Of a stretch of 64,000 nucleotides of DNA, positions 9,092 through 17,401 are shown one piece after another. The stretch comes from Vibrio viridaestus (GTDB lineage Bacteria > Pseudomonadota > Gammaproteobacteria > Enterobacterales > Vibrionaceae): assembly GCF_003856525.1 (NCBI RefSeq), contig NZ_RJVQ01000001.1:496001-560000 (forward strand). The letters are read 5' to 3'. The first letter of the stretch is position 1; each line of letters opens with the position of its first letter. The notes under the pieces are model-generated. The model was not told where the DNA came from and did no database searches. It saw nothing but the letters and a program-made list of their open reading frames with translations. The position numbers and the translations under genes were made by a program.

Positions 9092-9706
9092 TTACTGCGC
9101 AATCCATTCAACCTCAAGCAGTGTTGCATCGTTACTTTTAAGCCGAGCTAAAAATGCATCCCCCTGATGTACCATACCTACACCCTTGGGCGTACCAGTC
9201 ATAATGACGTCGCCGTCTTCTAGCTGGATAAATGTTTGAATTTCGCTCAGGATAAGATCTGGAGAATACATCATTTGTTTCACACCGCCACACTGAACTC
9301 GGGTACAGTTGATAAAAAGTTCAAGGCTTAACGAATCAATATCAATATTGTCCAATGGGATAAAGCGGCTAAATACGGCAGACCCATTAAAAGCCTTCGC
9401 TCTTTCCCACGGCAATCCCTTCTCTTTGAGGAAAGATTGTAAACCTCGTTTAGTCAAATCTAGACCTAAGCCAACATACTGATATTTTCCTTTCTCAGCG
9501 ACAAAGCATATTTCAGTTTCATAGTGAAGTTGTTCTTCATGAAATGAAGAGAGGACGGATGAAATTGAGGCATTCGGTTTGTTAAACAACACCATCTGTT
9601 CCGGAATGGCATTGTTCAACTCTTTAATATGTTCAACGTAGTTTCTACCTACACACACTACTTTAGATGGTGTTACAACAGTACCACCAGCTTTAATTTG
9701 CTTCAT
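9092..9706 (-). CDS. Fumarylacetoacetate hydrolase-family protein (YcgM/FAHD1-like)
   Basis: A 204-residue FAH-fold enzyme. Visible motifs: VCVGRNYVEHIKEL at the start, FNKPNASI, the metal-binding HYETEICFV, the GLDLTKR stretch, RAKAFNGSAVFSRFI and MTGTPKGVG. Small FAH proteins of this kind are acylpyruvate hydrolases or oxaloacetate decarboxylases. The usual RAKAFDGS appears here as RAKAFNGS. It lies 30 bp downstream of an unknown acidic protein on the same strand, probably one transcript. The true substrate is not shown by context. Confidence 0.88.
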   Translation of the reverse strand: MKQIKAGGTVVTPSKVVCVGRNYVEHIKELNNAIPEQMVLFNKPNASISSVLSSFHEEQLHYETEICFVAEKGKYQYVGLGLDLTKRGLQSFLKEKGLPWERAKAFNGSAVFSRFIPLDNIDIDSLSLELFINCTRVQCGGVKQMMYSPDLILSEIQTFIQLEDGDVIMTGTPKGVGMVHQGDAFLARLKSNDATLLEVEWIAQ

Positions 9707-9736
9707 CGAACTTCCTTGTTATGACGACTCTTTTAA

Positions 9737-10087
9737 TTAAACGCGTTTTGGCTGCTTATACGTTTTCCCTACAGCTCGATAAACATCTCTGTGTTTGATA
9801 TCAAACTGACTGTAAAAAAACCAGGAAACAAAGACTAATGTATCATCGCCTTCTTTCATAATAAACTCGAGTAACTCTTCTGCTTCATCCTGCTCGTTCG
9901 TTTCCACTGAAACATGGTAAATTCTTTTTTCACCGTCCATTTCAGCTAAAGCAAACTGACCAGTCAACTCCTGAGCAGCAGATGAAACCTCATCCAGTTC
10001 ACACTCTTTAAGAAAAGTTAACGCTTCAGGAAGCGAAGACTTGTCACTAGCTTGCTTAACAAGCTCATTGAATTCAGACTCTTGCAT
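9737..10087 (-). CDS. Uncharacterised acidic 116-residue protein
   Basis: I do not recognise a named family. The protein is cytoplasmic by composition (no signal peptide or membrane helix) and acidic in the N-terminal two thirds. It ends in a basic tail (VYRAVGKTYKQPKRV). The middle (KRIYHVSVETNEQDEAEELLEFIMKEGDDTLVFVSWFFYSQFD) looks like a small alpha/beta fold with an aromatic-rich strand. Codon use resembles neighbours, and a downstream gene follows 30 bp later on the same strand, so it is probably real and cotranscribed with the FAH-family gene. Confidence 0.7.
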   Translation of the reverse strand: MQESEFNELVKQASDKSSLPEALTFLKECELDEVSSAAQELTGQFALAEMDGEKRIYHVSVETNEQDEAEELLEFIMKEGDDTLVFVSWFFYSQFDIKHRDVYRAVGKTYKQPKRV

Positions 10088-10232
10088 CTATTGCCCTTAT
10101 TTAATGCCTAATTTGTATACCAGCCTTTCCAGCCTGTTATGCATCAACTATCATTTCGCACTGGAAAAAACCTCGTCATTACACCACATTTAAAGATGAA
10201 TAAGAACAAGGATAAGACGACGAAGGCACGAT

Positions 10233-12065
10233 ATGAATTCAAAGTCTCGTTTAACGTCAATGGCTGCGATTAAACAAGTTACCAATTTGATCCATGATAT
10301 GACCGACGATGATGTCTATTCTCGCGCGGTTGCTCTTATTCACGAGCTTTTTTCAACATCTCTCACTACCGTTATAACGTTAGACCATCGTGGCCACTGT
10401 AGTCACATTCGAGCCATATCATCTGTCTTCCCAACAAATTATTACCTACTAGACGAGCTACAACCTATTATTTCCAGGCATTTTAATTCCCATCGCAAAC
10501 AGGATCATATAATCCCCCAAGGGATTTCAGCCCAGTTTCCTGACTCGCATGTTCTAACGAACAATCAGATTGAAGGGTATGTAGGGACTACAATTCTGAC
10601 GGACAAAGGAGAAGTATTGGGCGTACTTATTTCACTTACCAAAGACACGATTACTGAGCCCGATGACATTCTCGATTGGCATAACTTCGCTAGTCAACTC
10701 ATTATCAAACATGCATTTTGTCTTCGTTGTCAGAGCAAAACGGAAGGCCTGTTTCAAAAATTAAATTATGAGGTATCACATGACAACCTTACCGGCATGA
10801 TGAACAGAAGTTATCTTGCAGATACGCTAGAGCGCTTAGTATCGGTATCTCAAACCAACTTACAATTTACTCTGGTTTTGTTAGACATCGATAATTTTAA
10901 AAGCATTAATGACATATACGGTAATTACATTGGTGATCAGGTTTTAAAATCAATTGCAGTTGCGATTAAGTCGATTATCACTGACGAAAAATTGTCTTTT
11001 CGCATCGCCGCGGATGAATTTGCTTTTATTACTTTCAATGAAGAGCCAATAAAAGTATGTGAGACAATCCTTAATACTATTTCTCGGGGCTATAGTAACA
11101 GCTCACTATTTATCAAACTGAGTGCCAGAGTTGGATTAGCGACTCAGTTGGAGCAGCAACTTGAAGCCGATCAGTTAATACTCAATGCAAGTCTTGCGTT
11201 GAAAGAAGGCAAAAACTCGTCTCGTAAAATTTCCTGCTTCAATACATTGCTTCTGGATCAATATCATCGTCGAACTCTGGTGATTGAAGAACTAAAAAAT
11301 GAATTAAATAAGGAATCCAAATCAGATTCAGAGCTGTTTGTGGTATTTCAACCTATCGTACATAGAGATCGGCAAGACTGGGACTGTTTTGAAGTTTTAA
11401 CCAGGTGGCAAAATGCTCGTTTAGGCACAGTATCCCCAGCCGAATTCATTGCATCAGCAGAACAATCTGGACTGATGATTGAGCTGGGTAAGCACATCTT
11501 GCATAAAGCCTGTGAGGCTAAAGCTCTGGTAGAAGAAAAAATTGGAAGGCCCATTCATTTATCGATTAACTGCTCAGCTCAGGAATTAAATCAGTCTCAG
11601 AACTATTTCGAAACATTTACCAATATGATTCGAGAATGGGGTTTCTCACCCTGTGATTTCACGATAGAAATCACCGAAACAGCATTACTGACAAATAATC
11701 AAATGGTCAACGACATTTTGCATCAATTGAGAGATGCAGGATTTAAAATTGCCTTGGATGATTTTGGGACAGGGTACTCTAGCCTAAACTACGTCCATTC
11801 ATACCCAGTAGACTGTATTAAGATAGATGCTTCTTTTGTCAAAAATATGCTCATCAATCCGACATCAGAAAAAATCGTTAAGCTGATAATACAGCTGGCT
11901 GAACAACTAGAGTTTGATTTGGTTGCGGAAGGCGTTGAAGATAATACCGCGTTAGAAAGGCTTCATGCTATGGGGTGTCAAAGGATTCAAGGCTACTTTT
12001 ATAGCAAACCTCTCCACCCCACAGCGATGATTAAACGTCTGAGCGACAATCCGGCAAAAGATTAG
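10233..12065 (+). CDS. GAF-GGDEF-EAL protein, degenerate GGDEF, probable c-di-GMP phosphodiesterase
   Basis: A soluble 610-residue protein with no membrane segment. Order: an N-terminal GAF-like sensor (about 1-165), a GGDEF domain (about 180-330) and an EAL domain (about 345-605). The GGDEF active site reads AADEF (259-263), so cyclase activity is unlikely. The EAL motif reads EVL (from Glu387), a substitution often found in active enzymes, and other catalytic elements are intact: SINCSA, IEITETA, ALDDFGTGYSSL, CIKID and VAEGVED. The likely role is hydrolysis of c-di-GMP, with the GGDEF relic possibly binding GTP as an activator. Its stop overlaps the convergent peptidase gene by 4 bases. 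Confidence 0.92.
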   Translation: MNSKSRLTSMAAIKQVTNLIHDMTDDDVYSRAVALIHELFSTSLTTVITLDHRGHCSHIRAISSVFPTNYYLLDELQPIISRHFNSHRKQDHIIPQGISAQFPDSHVLTNNQIEGYVGTTILTDKGEVLGVLISLTKDTITEPDDILDWHNFASQLIIKHAFCLRCQSKTEGLFQKLNYEVSHDNLTGMMNRSYLADTLERLVSVSQTNLQFTLVLLDIDNFKSINDIYGNYIGDQVLKSIAVAIKSIITDEKLSFRIAADEFAFITFNEEPIKVCETILNTISRGYSNSSLFIKLSARVGLATQLEQQLEADQLILNASLALKEGKNSSRKISCFNTLLLDQYHRRTLVIEELKNELNKESKSDSELFVVFQPIVHRDRQDWDCFEVLTRWQNARLGTVSPAEFIASAEQSGLMIELGKHILHKACEAKALVEEKIGRPIHLSINCSAQELNQSQNYFETFTNMIREWGFSPCDFTIEITETALLTNNQMVNDILHQLRDAGFKIALDDFGTGYSSLNYVHSYPVDCIKIDASFVKNMLINPTSEKIVKLIIQLAEQLEFDLVAEGVEDNTALERLHAMGCQRIQGYFYSKPLHPTAMIKRLSDNPAKD

Positions 12066-13378
12066 CCACTAGTTACCGTATCTCCCGAGTGGTTTTTCAG
12101 TGCAAGCTCTTGCTGCTCAATCAACGAATCCATTTTTTTTCTGCGAGATAAAAATTGGTTCATCTCATTCTTAGGGACAGAGGTTGCCATCGGAATTTTT
12201 GCCGTCATAGCATTTACTGGATGTCCACGAACAATCAACTCATAGTGCAAATGCGGTCCAGTTACCCTGCCTGTTGCTCCAGAGAGAGCAATTTTTTGTC
12301 CACGAGTCACTCGTTGTCCCTTATGAACCAGAATCTTACTCAAATGCAAATAGCGCGTGGTATAGGTATTATCATGCTTGATAACAACATAGTTCCCCGC
12401 ATACGGATGATGACGAATCATTTCAACTACACCATCCCCCGTTGAAAGAACCGATGTGCCTGTTGGTGTGGCAAAGTCAGTACCGTTATGAGGAGCTAAG
12501 CGCCCTGTTACTGGATGACGACGATGAGGATTAAATGGAGAGCTTACTCGCCAATGCTGAGTCGTCGGATAGCGACGAAATGCTTTCTGCAAACTCTGTC
12601 CTTTCTCATCATAGTACTGCCCATCTTTATATAGATAGGCTGAAACAGTACTACCACGAGTTTCAATCTTTATTGCCTGTATCTCTGAATTGCCAGTTAA
12701 TTGATCACCAACGTATTGACGAGATTTAACCACCTCAAAATTATCTCCGGCACGAATATCACGGGAGAAGTTAACTTTATCTTTGAGCAATTGAACGATC
12801 TGCTCAATCTCATTGCTATTTAAGCCAGCATCATAAGCCGATTGGGAGAACGATCCACTCACACGGCCAAGTAATGCTTCTGGTTTCCAAACACCAGGAA
12901 TCGTAACGTGTTTATACTCATATGTACCATCGGTCAGACGAGTATACTCAACACTTTCTACCAAGCTAAGTTGCAGAGACAGCTTTTCTAACGTGTTAGT
13001 GCCGTCTGATGTTTTCCACAAACGCAATACATCGCCTGGCTTAATGGTATCTAAGGCAAGATAGTTTAGGTCAGTTTCCATGACCTTCATTAAATCTTTA
13101 TAGGCAAAGCCTAGATGGGAGAATATCGTGCTTAGCGAATCACCTGGACGGATATGATATTCATAGTCAGGGTGAGAGATAGTCTCACTCTGATTCTCAG
13201 TCATTATATTCTCAACAATTTCTTGTTCAGGCACTTCTATATTAATAACTGTTCTTGACGTCTCTGAGTTAAGAGTTCCCCAAAACGCAATAATGGCAAC
13301 AATAGGCAGGCTTGCCAAAATGAGTTTGGGACGCTTCGATAACCCAAGAACTCTCTCGTTTATTGATTTTAGTACCAC
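12062..13378 (-). CDS. shyA: M23 murein endopeptidase with LysM/OapA region (ShyA/MepM-like)
   Basis: A 438-residue envelope enzyme that cuts peptide cross-links in peptidoglycan so that new material can be inserted. After a basic start there is one signal-anchor helix (PKLILASLPIVAIIAFWGTL). A LysM/OapA-type region (YEYHIRPGDSLSTIFSHLG) follows, then a middle domain that in relatives occludes the active site. The LytM (M23) domain carries HNGTDFATP and HLHYEL, the zinc ligands. Domain order and length match Vibrio ShyA and E. coli MepM. I saw no Zur-like box upstream, which argues against it being the zinc-repressed paralogue ShyB. Confidence 0.88.
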   Translation of the reverse strand: MVLKSINERVLGLSKRPKLILASLPIVAIIAFWGTLNSETSRTVINIEVPEQEIVENIMTENQSETISHPDYEYHIRPGDSLSTIFSHLGFAYKDLMKVMETDLNYLALDTIKPGDVLRLWKTSDGTNTLEKLSLQLSLVESVEYTRLTDGTYEYKHVTIPGVWKPEALLGRVSGSFSQSAYDAGLNSNEIEQIVQLLKDKVNFSRDIRAGDNFEVVKSRQYVGDQLTGNSEIQAIKIETRGSTVSAYLYKDGQYYDEKGQSLQKAFRRYPTTQHWRVSSPFNPHRRHPVTGRLAPHNGTDFATPTGTSVLSTGDGVVEMIRHHPYAGNYVVIKHDNTYTTRYLHLSKILVHKGQRVTRGQKIALSGATGRVTGPHLHYELIVRGHPVNAMTAKIPMATSVPKNEMNQFLSRRKKMDSLIEQQELALKNHSGDTVTSG

Positions 13379-13559
13379 AATAAATCCAAGCTGATTTCAC
13401 AAAAGCACAAGATTAAATGCTTGTAACAGACTTGTCACCTAGAACAGGTCAAAGAAACGACAAAAAACACAACTAGAAGCCCCTGCCGTGTTAAATTATC
13501 GACAGAGACTACCATTTCAAGACTAGATATTGGCAGATAATACTAGACTGGTTTCATTA

Positions 13560-13856
13560 CTAGTAAGTTGATACCAACGAGTTGTCTTCACCAAAACCAT
13601 TCGGAATATAGTTATCAGCGTTTGGATCATTGACCCATTGCTGACCATCAAGGAGATATCTAAACTGAAATTCGCCGTCTTTTGGCAAACGCGTTTTGAA
13701 CTTAAACATACTGGACTTTGCAATCTTCTTCATTGGTTCTGGTTGCCAGTCCAAAAAGTCAGCAACTATAGATACTTTTGAGGAGGATTCAGGTACTTCT
13801 AACTCAAAAGTCACTTCCACTTCGTCTTTGGTTTTGAAATAACGTTTATTAATCAT
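13560..13856 (-). CDS. Small stand-alone CBM48 (AMPK-beta-like glycogen-binding) protein
   Basis: A 98-residue protein consisting of a single isoamylase-N/AMPK-beta-type carbohydrate-binding domain. The core has the signature order V-x-I-V-A-D-F-L-D-W-Q-P, then MKK near the middle, F-K-x-R-L-P-K-D-G-E-F-Q-F-R-Y-L-L-D-G-Q-Q-W and the D-P-N-A-D end. These Trp and Lys positions bind glycogen or maltodextrin in relatives. The ATG at 13856 has a good GGAG site 7 nt upstream; an upstream in-frame start at 13928 has none. No enzyme domain is attached, so it may act as an adaptor or regulator. GlgX lies 23 kb away. Confidence 0.85.
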   Translation of the reverse strand: MINKRYFKTKDEVEVTFELEVPESSSKVSIVADFLDWQPEPMKKIAKSSMFKFKTRLPKDGEFQFRYLLDGQQWVNDPNADNYIPNGFGEDNSLVSTY

Positions 13857-14261
13857 CTGCAAACTCCATTTAACCCTGATGGTAGAACCACACATAAACA
13901 TCACGACTTTTATGTCAGATGTATTCATTCAGACAATCATCTTCACTGCTATACGACAGCTTAAAGTGGTGATTTTTTGTCCGGATATAATGAATAATAA
14001 GAAATTTGTCTAATATCTACAACTTCTTATATCACTCTTTTCCAGCTAAATAAAAATTGGGTCTTTACGCCGTATAAAATACAGATCCAGCTTTTAGATT
14101 AATAATCTACACTTTAACCTTTAACAACATAATCATTTAAAAATAAACACAATATCAATCTTTAATATTGCCATAAATTTTAATTCATTATATTCTTCGC
14201 CGCTTCTTTAAGTATTCAAGCCGAAACGAATCAAGGATGATGCGCAACGATTTAAGTAATA
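13857..14261. other. AT-rich intergenic region without a recognised gene
   Basis: About 400 bp between the CBM48 gene and the YjiH-type carrier, with divergent promoters expected. It is markedly AT-rich, especially 14090-14200. I see no convincing operator. A 10-codon open frame at 14237-14269 overlaps the next start but lacks a properly spaced ribosome-binding site. Confidence 0.5.
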
Positions 14262-15656
14262 ATGAGTAATAAGATGAGTGATAATATCGACAACACCTCA
14301 AGTCATCAGGCAAAACCCTATTCAATCAAACAAATTCTTCGTTTTAGCATACCCTCTTTATTCGGGTTATTTCTGTTTATGATGCCTTTGACATATAACG
14401 GAGATACGACGATTCCCGTCGCTGTATTAGCCGCTATGATGAGGAGCTTGATTGGACAAAACATCACGATAATCGTAGCGAACACTATTATCTTCATGGC
14501 TCTGATTTCTTTGGCTTATTCGTTATATCAGCCGAAATTTCTACGCAACGTTACGTTTATACATCAACTGCTATCACCTTCCCCTACATGGATTTTTGTC
14601 AGACTCATAGGCGGGTTTTGTGCTTTCTGCATATCACAAAAAGTCGGGCCTCAATGGATTTGGGATGCCAATACTGGAGGCTTAGTTCTTAACGATCTAC
14701 TTCCTACACTATTTTCAGTCTTTACTTTTGCCGGCCTGCTTTTACCTTTTCTATTAAACTTTGGACTGCTTGAATTTTTCGGAACCCTTTTAGGGAAAGT
14801 AATGCGCCCTCTTTTCAATCTGCCGGGAAGAAGTGCCATTGACTGTATGACCTCATGGTTGGGCGATGGTAGCGTTGGTATTTTATTAACCAGTAAGCAG
14901 TTTGAAGAAAAATTTTATACTCAACGTGAAGCGGCGGTAGTAGGAACAACCTTTTCAGCTGTATCAATTACTTTCACTCTAATCGTACTTGCCCAGGTCA
15001 AGCTAGAGTCACTCTTTGTTCCGTTCTATTTTACTATTTGTTTTGCTGGTTTAGTCGCCGCAGTCATTCTCCCAAGAATTCCACCACTGAGCTTAAAACA
15101 CGATCTTTATATCGATGGGTCAACACCTCAAGAGGAACATCATCATATTCCTCAAGGGCACTCTTATTTTAGCTGGGGCTTTAAACTCGCGATTAATAAG
15201 GCCGAGAGTGTTAAATCACTACGAAACATACTATTCGAAGGAGTTAGAAATTCACTTGATATGGTCTTAGGCGTACTACCTGTGGTTATGGCACTCGGTA
15301 CGATAGCACTAGTCCTGGCAGAACATACAGCTGCATTCTCTATTCTGGGACAACCCTTTATTCCATTCTTAGAGTGGCTTGGCGTTCCTCATGCTGTTGA
15401 AGCATCCAAAACGGTAATGGTTGGATTTGCTGATATGTTTATTCCGGCTATTGTCATTTCATCCGTAGATAGTGACATAACCAAATTTATTATCGCAGCA
15501 ATGTCAGTAACACAGTTAATTTATATGTCGGAAGTCGGCGCTTTATTACTGGGCTGTAAAATTCCAATAAATATATTTGAATTATTTATAATTTTCATTT
15601 TAAGGACATTGATCACAATGCCAATTATTTGTATCGCAGCTAACTTTATATTTTAA
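14262..15656 (+). CDS. YjiH-family membrane protein (Gate/nucleoside-recognition domain)
   Basis: A 464-residue inner-membrane protein with about 10-11 helices. The start (FSIPSLFGLFLFMMPLTYNGDTTIPVAVLA) and the middle (LGKVMRPLFNLPGRSAIDCMTSWLGDGSVGILLTSKQFEEKFYTQREAAVVGTTFS) match the YjiH family with its Gate domain, related to nucleoside and spore-maturation permeases. The substrate is not established for the family. Either the ATG at 14262 or the one at 14274 could be used; neither has a clear Shine-Dalgarno site. It is followed by a 12-bp inverted repeat. Confidence 0.85.
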   Translation: MSNKMSDNIDNTSSHQAKPYSIKQILRFSIPSLFGLFLFMMPLTYNGDTTIPVAVLAAMMRSLIGQNITIIVANTIIFMALISLAYSLYQPKFLRNVTFIHQLLSPSPTWIFVRLIGGFCAFCISQKVGPQWIWDANTGGLVLNDLLPTLFSVFTFAGLLLPFLLNFGLLEFFGTLLGKVMRPLFNLPGRSAIDCMTSWLGDGSVGILLTSKQFEEKFYTQREAAVVGTTFSAVSITFTLIVLAQVKLESLFVPFYFTICFAGLVAAVILPRIPPLSLKHDLYIDGSTPQEEHHHIPQGHSYFSWGFKLAINKAESVKSLRNILFEGVRNSLDMVLGVLPVVMALGTIALVLAEHTAAFSILGQPFIPFLEWLGVPHAVEASKTVMVGFADMFIPAIVISSVDSDITKFIIAAMSVTQLIYMSEVGALLLGCKIPINIFELFIIFILRTLITMPIICIAANFIF

Positions 15657-15676
15657 ATACTAAAACTGATTTTTGA

Positions 15677-15716
15677 TTTGTTGACACAGAGTTTTATTAA
15701 CTTATGTGTCAACAAA
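15677..15716. repeat. 12-bp perfect inverted repeat between yjiH and the SUOX-fold/DGC operon
   Basis: TTTGTTGACACA (15677-15688) and TGTGTCAACAAA (15705-15716) flank a 16-nt AT-rich loop. It could be a terminator for the yjiH-type gene, but the T-run after it is broken. Equally it could be an operator: it ends about 28 bp before a perfect TATAAT and contains TTGACA on both strands. Confidence 0.6.
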
Positions 15717-15744
15717 ATACGTTTATTTTACGAATTAACATCTC

Positions 15745-15750
15745 TATAAT
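15745..15750 (+). promoter_or_regulatory. Candidate -10 element for the SUOX-fold/DGC operon
   Basis: A perfect TATAAT 45 bp before the start codon. The -35 match 17 bp upstream (TTTATT) is poor, so the promoter may need an activator. Confidence 0.4.
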
Positions 15751-15794
15751 ACGCCATTCCGATAAACCTATGTTCTATTTTTAGACAGTTGAAG

Positions 15795-16271
15795 ATGATG
15801 AAAAGCTGGATCTCTATTCTCTTGCTAACGCTATGCTCATTTAGCTCAGTACAGGCAAGTGAACTCAATCTCGTTTCGAACACGGGAACTAACATTGCAG
15901 CAGTAACTCTTGAGCAGCTATCCCAACTTCCACAACAGAAGTTCACAATTGAATTACCTTGGGTTAAAGGACAACACAAGTTTATCGGCGTAAAATTAAC
16001 TGACCTACTGTCTAGCTTGAACATCAAAAATGTTCACGCGGTTCGTTTAACTGCGTTAAACGATTATACTTCTGAAATTTCTATTGAGGATATCACTCAA
16101 TACCAACCCATCATTACCTATAAAATGGATGGGGGCATGATGACAGTGAGGAAGAAAGGGCCATTTTGGATGTTATATGATTTATCTAAATATCCAGATC
16201 TGACTAGCCTTAAGTATCAGTCACACATGGTATGGCAATTAAAGTCAATACAAATCAATCCCAATGATTAA
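15795..16271 (+). CDS. Periplasmic SUOX-fold (molybdopterin-domain) protein, PruR-like
   Basis: A 158-residue secreted protein: a signal peptide (MKSWISILLLTLCSFSSVQA, cut before Ser-Glu) followed by one oxidoreductase molybdopterin-binding (sulfite-oxidase-like) domain. The domain shows FIGVKLTDLL, an Arg-x-Thr-Ala strand, TYKMDG, RKKGPFWMLYDL and the closing MVWQL-x-x-I. The mature chain has no cysteine, so it lacks the residue that holds molybdenum and is unlikely to be a redox enzyme. Agrobacterium PruR is a pterin-binding protein of this fold that controls a partner c-di-GMP enzyme. Here the gene overlaps a membrane diguanylate cyclase by 8 bases, the same arrangement. The start could also be the next ATG (15798). 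Confidence 0.8.
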   Translation: MMKSWISILLLTLCSFSSVQASELNLVSNTGTNIAAVTLEQLSQLPQQKFTIELPWVKGQHKFIGVKLTDLLSSLNIKNVHAVRLTALNDYTSEISIEDITQYQPIITYKMDGGMMTVRKKGPFWMLYDLSKYPDLTSLKYQSHMVWQLKSIQINPND

Positions 16272-17364
16272 AGACCATAACCATAACCACTTAAGTCAAA
16301 CCCTTATGAAGGCCAGAATTCTTCTGGTTGTGGTTTCTGTTATCCTTATTGTCAGTAATATTTATACTATTCAGGAAACTCGTACGCTTTCTAATGCTTA
16401 TAACGAAGCAAAGACCGAAGCGACTTGGCATATATATCAGCTTGCCAAAGAATTTTCTGAATTAGTCGCCTTTACTCCGGTAACCTATTCCGAACATGAG
16501 AAACAAAGAGTTCAGTTAAAATACGATCTCACTTGGAGCAGGTTCGACGTTATCCTAAATATTGATGGCTGGAGAGACATCGAAACTTCAAGTAGTTTTA
16601 AACACTCAGTAAATACTCTATTCAATCGCTATAAGGCTCTTGAGTCACAGCTCCACGCAGTCCACGATACAAAAACACTACAAGCCTTTTACGAGGCAAT
16701 GAAACCTTTATATAAAGATACATTACTGTATGTGAATAAAAACTTCAGATTAAGCAGCCCGTTTAATGCAGAACGTAAAGAAGATGTCCAGTCTTTAACT
16801 CAGACTCAATATTATCTCATGATTGTCACGTTTGTTTTTATTGGCATAGTGATATTCACTTTTTATAAAGATGCACATTTTCATCGGAACCTATCACTTA
16901 CAGATCCTTTAACAGGATTATATAATCGCCTCGCCCTATTCCGTCATATTAAGAAATTCAAGAAGCAAAGACGCTTTTCATGCGTACTACTGGATTTAAA
17001 TGGATTTAAAGCCGTCAATGATACCGATGGCCACCAGGCTGGAGATTTGATATTACAACTCGTCTCGAAGCGACTAACAGAGAGGCTGGCTGAGGGTGAA
17101 GAGGAAATATTTCGTATTGGCGGAGACGAATTTGCGATTCTTTCCCCTGTAACTCAAGAAGCCGATATTCTTGAACTAATAAAAGGGATCAACCAGTGCT
17201 TCGAAGAACAGTTTAGCTTGCCTACAGGGAAAAAAGCGGATATCTCGACAAGTCTAGGTGTCAGTTGTTATCCCAATGATACAAAAGACATTAATGAACT
17301 GATGTTTATCGCGGATAGTCGAATGTATCAAATGAAGCGGATACAAAAAGGCCCCTCGAGATAA
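16264..17364 (+). CDS. Membrane diguanylate cyclase with periplasmic sensor domain
   Basis: A 366-residue protein: helix 1 (about 18-37), a periplasmic, mostly helical domain of about 150 residues, helix 2 (YLMIVTFVFIGIVIFTFY), and a cytoplasmic GGDEF domain. The active site RIGGDEFAIL (GGDEF at 286-290) is intact, with DPLTGLYNR and LLDLNGFKAVND, so it should make c-di-GMP. No RxxD inhibitory site precedes the motif. Overlap with the SUOX-fold gene suggests that the periplasmic domain reads that protein's state. From memory it corresponds to the V. cholerae cyclase called CdgA. Its last codons hold the pst operon terminator of the opposite strand. Confidence 0.92.
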   Translation: MIKDHNHNHLSQTLMKARILLVVVSVILIVSNIYTIQETRTLSNAYNEAKTEATWHIYQLAKEFSELVAFTPVTYSEHEKQRVQLKYDLTWSRFDVILNIDGWRDIETSSSFKHSVNTLFNRYKALESQLHAVHDTKTLQAFYEAMKPLYKDTLLYVNKNFRLSSPFNAERKEDVQSLTQTQYYLMIVTFVFIGIVIFTFYKDAHFHRNLSLTDPLTGLYNRLALFRHIKKFKKQRRFSCVLLDLNGFKAVNDTDGHQAGDLILQLVSKRLTERLAEGEEEIFRIGGDEFAILSPVTQEADILELIKGINQCFEEQFSLPTGKKADISTSLGVSCYPNDTKDINELMFIADSRMYQMKRIQKGPSR

Positions 17365-17369
17365 GGGGC
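17345..17369 (-). terminator. Intrinsic terminator of the pst operon, inside the end of the cyclase gene
   Basis: Stem GCCCCT (17351-17356) with AGGGGC (17364-17369); read on the minus strand it is followed by CTTTTT. It spans the stop codon of the plus-strand cyclase gene. On the plus strand no T-run follows. Confidence 0.7.
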
Positions 17370-17401
17370 AAAATTTACCATCGCTTATTATTATTCTTTA
17401 A

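Noticed and set aside
13379-13559. Zur box upstream of the murein endopeptidase gene
   Set aside because: No palindrome resembling GAAATGTTATANTATAACATTTC is present, so the zinc-regulated paralogue is not supported.
14237-14269. Ten-codon leader frame overlapping the start of the YjiH-type gene
   Set aside because: The purine-rich stretch is too close to the ATG to act as its ribosome-binding site, and no attenuation structure is seen.
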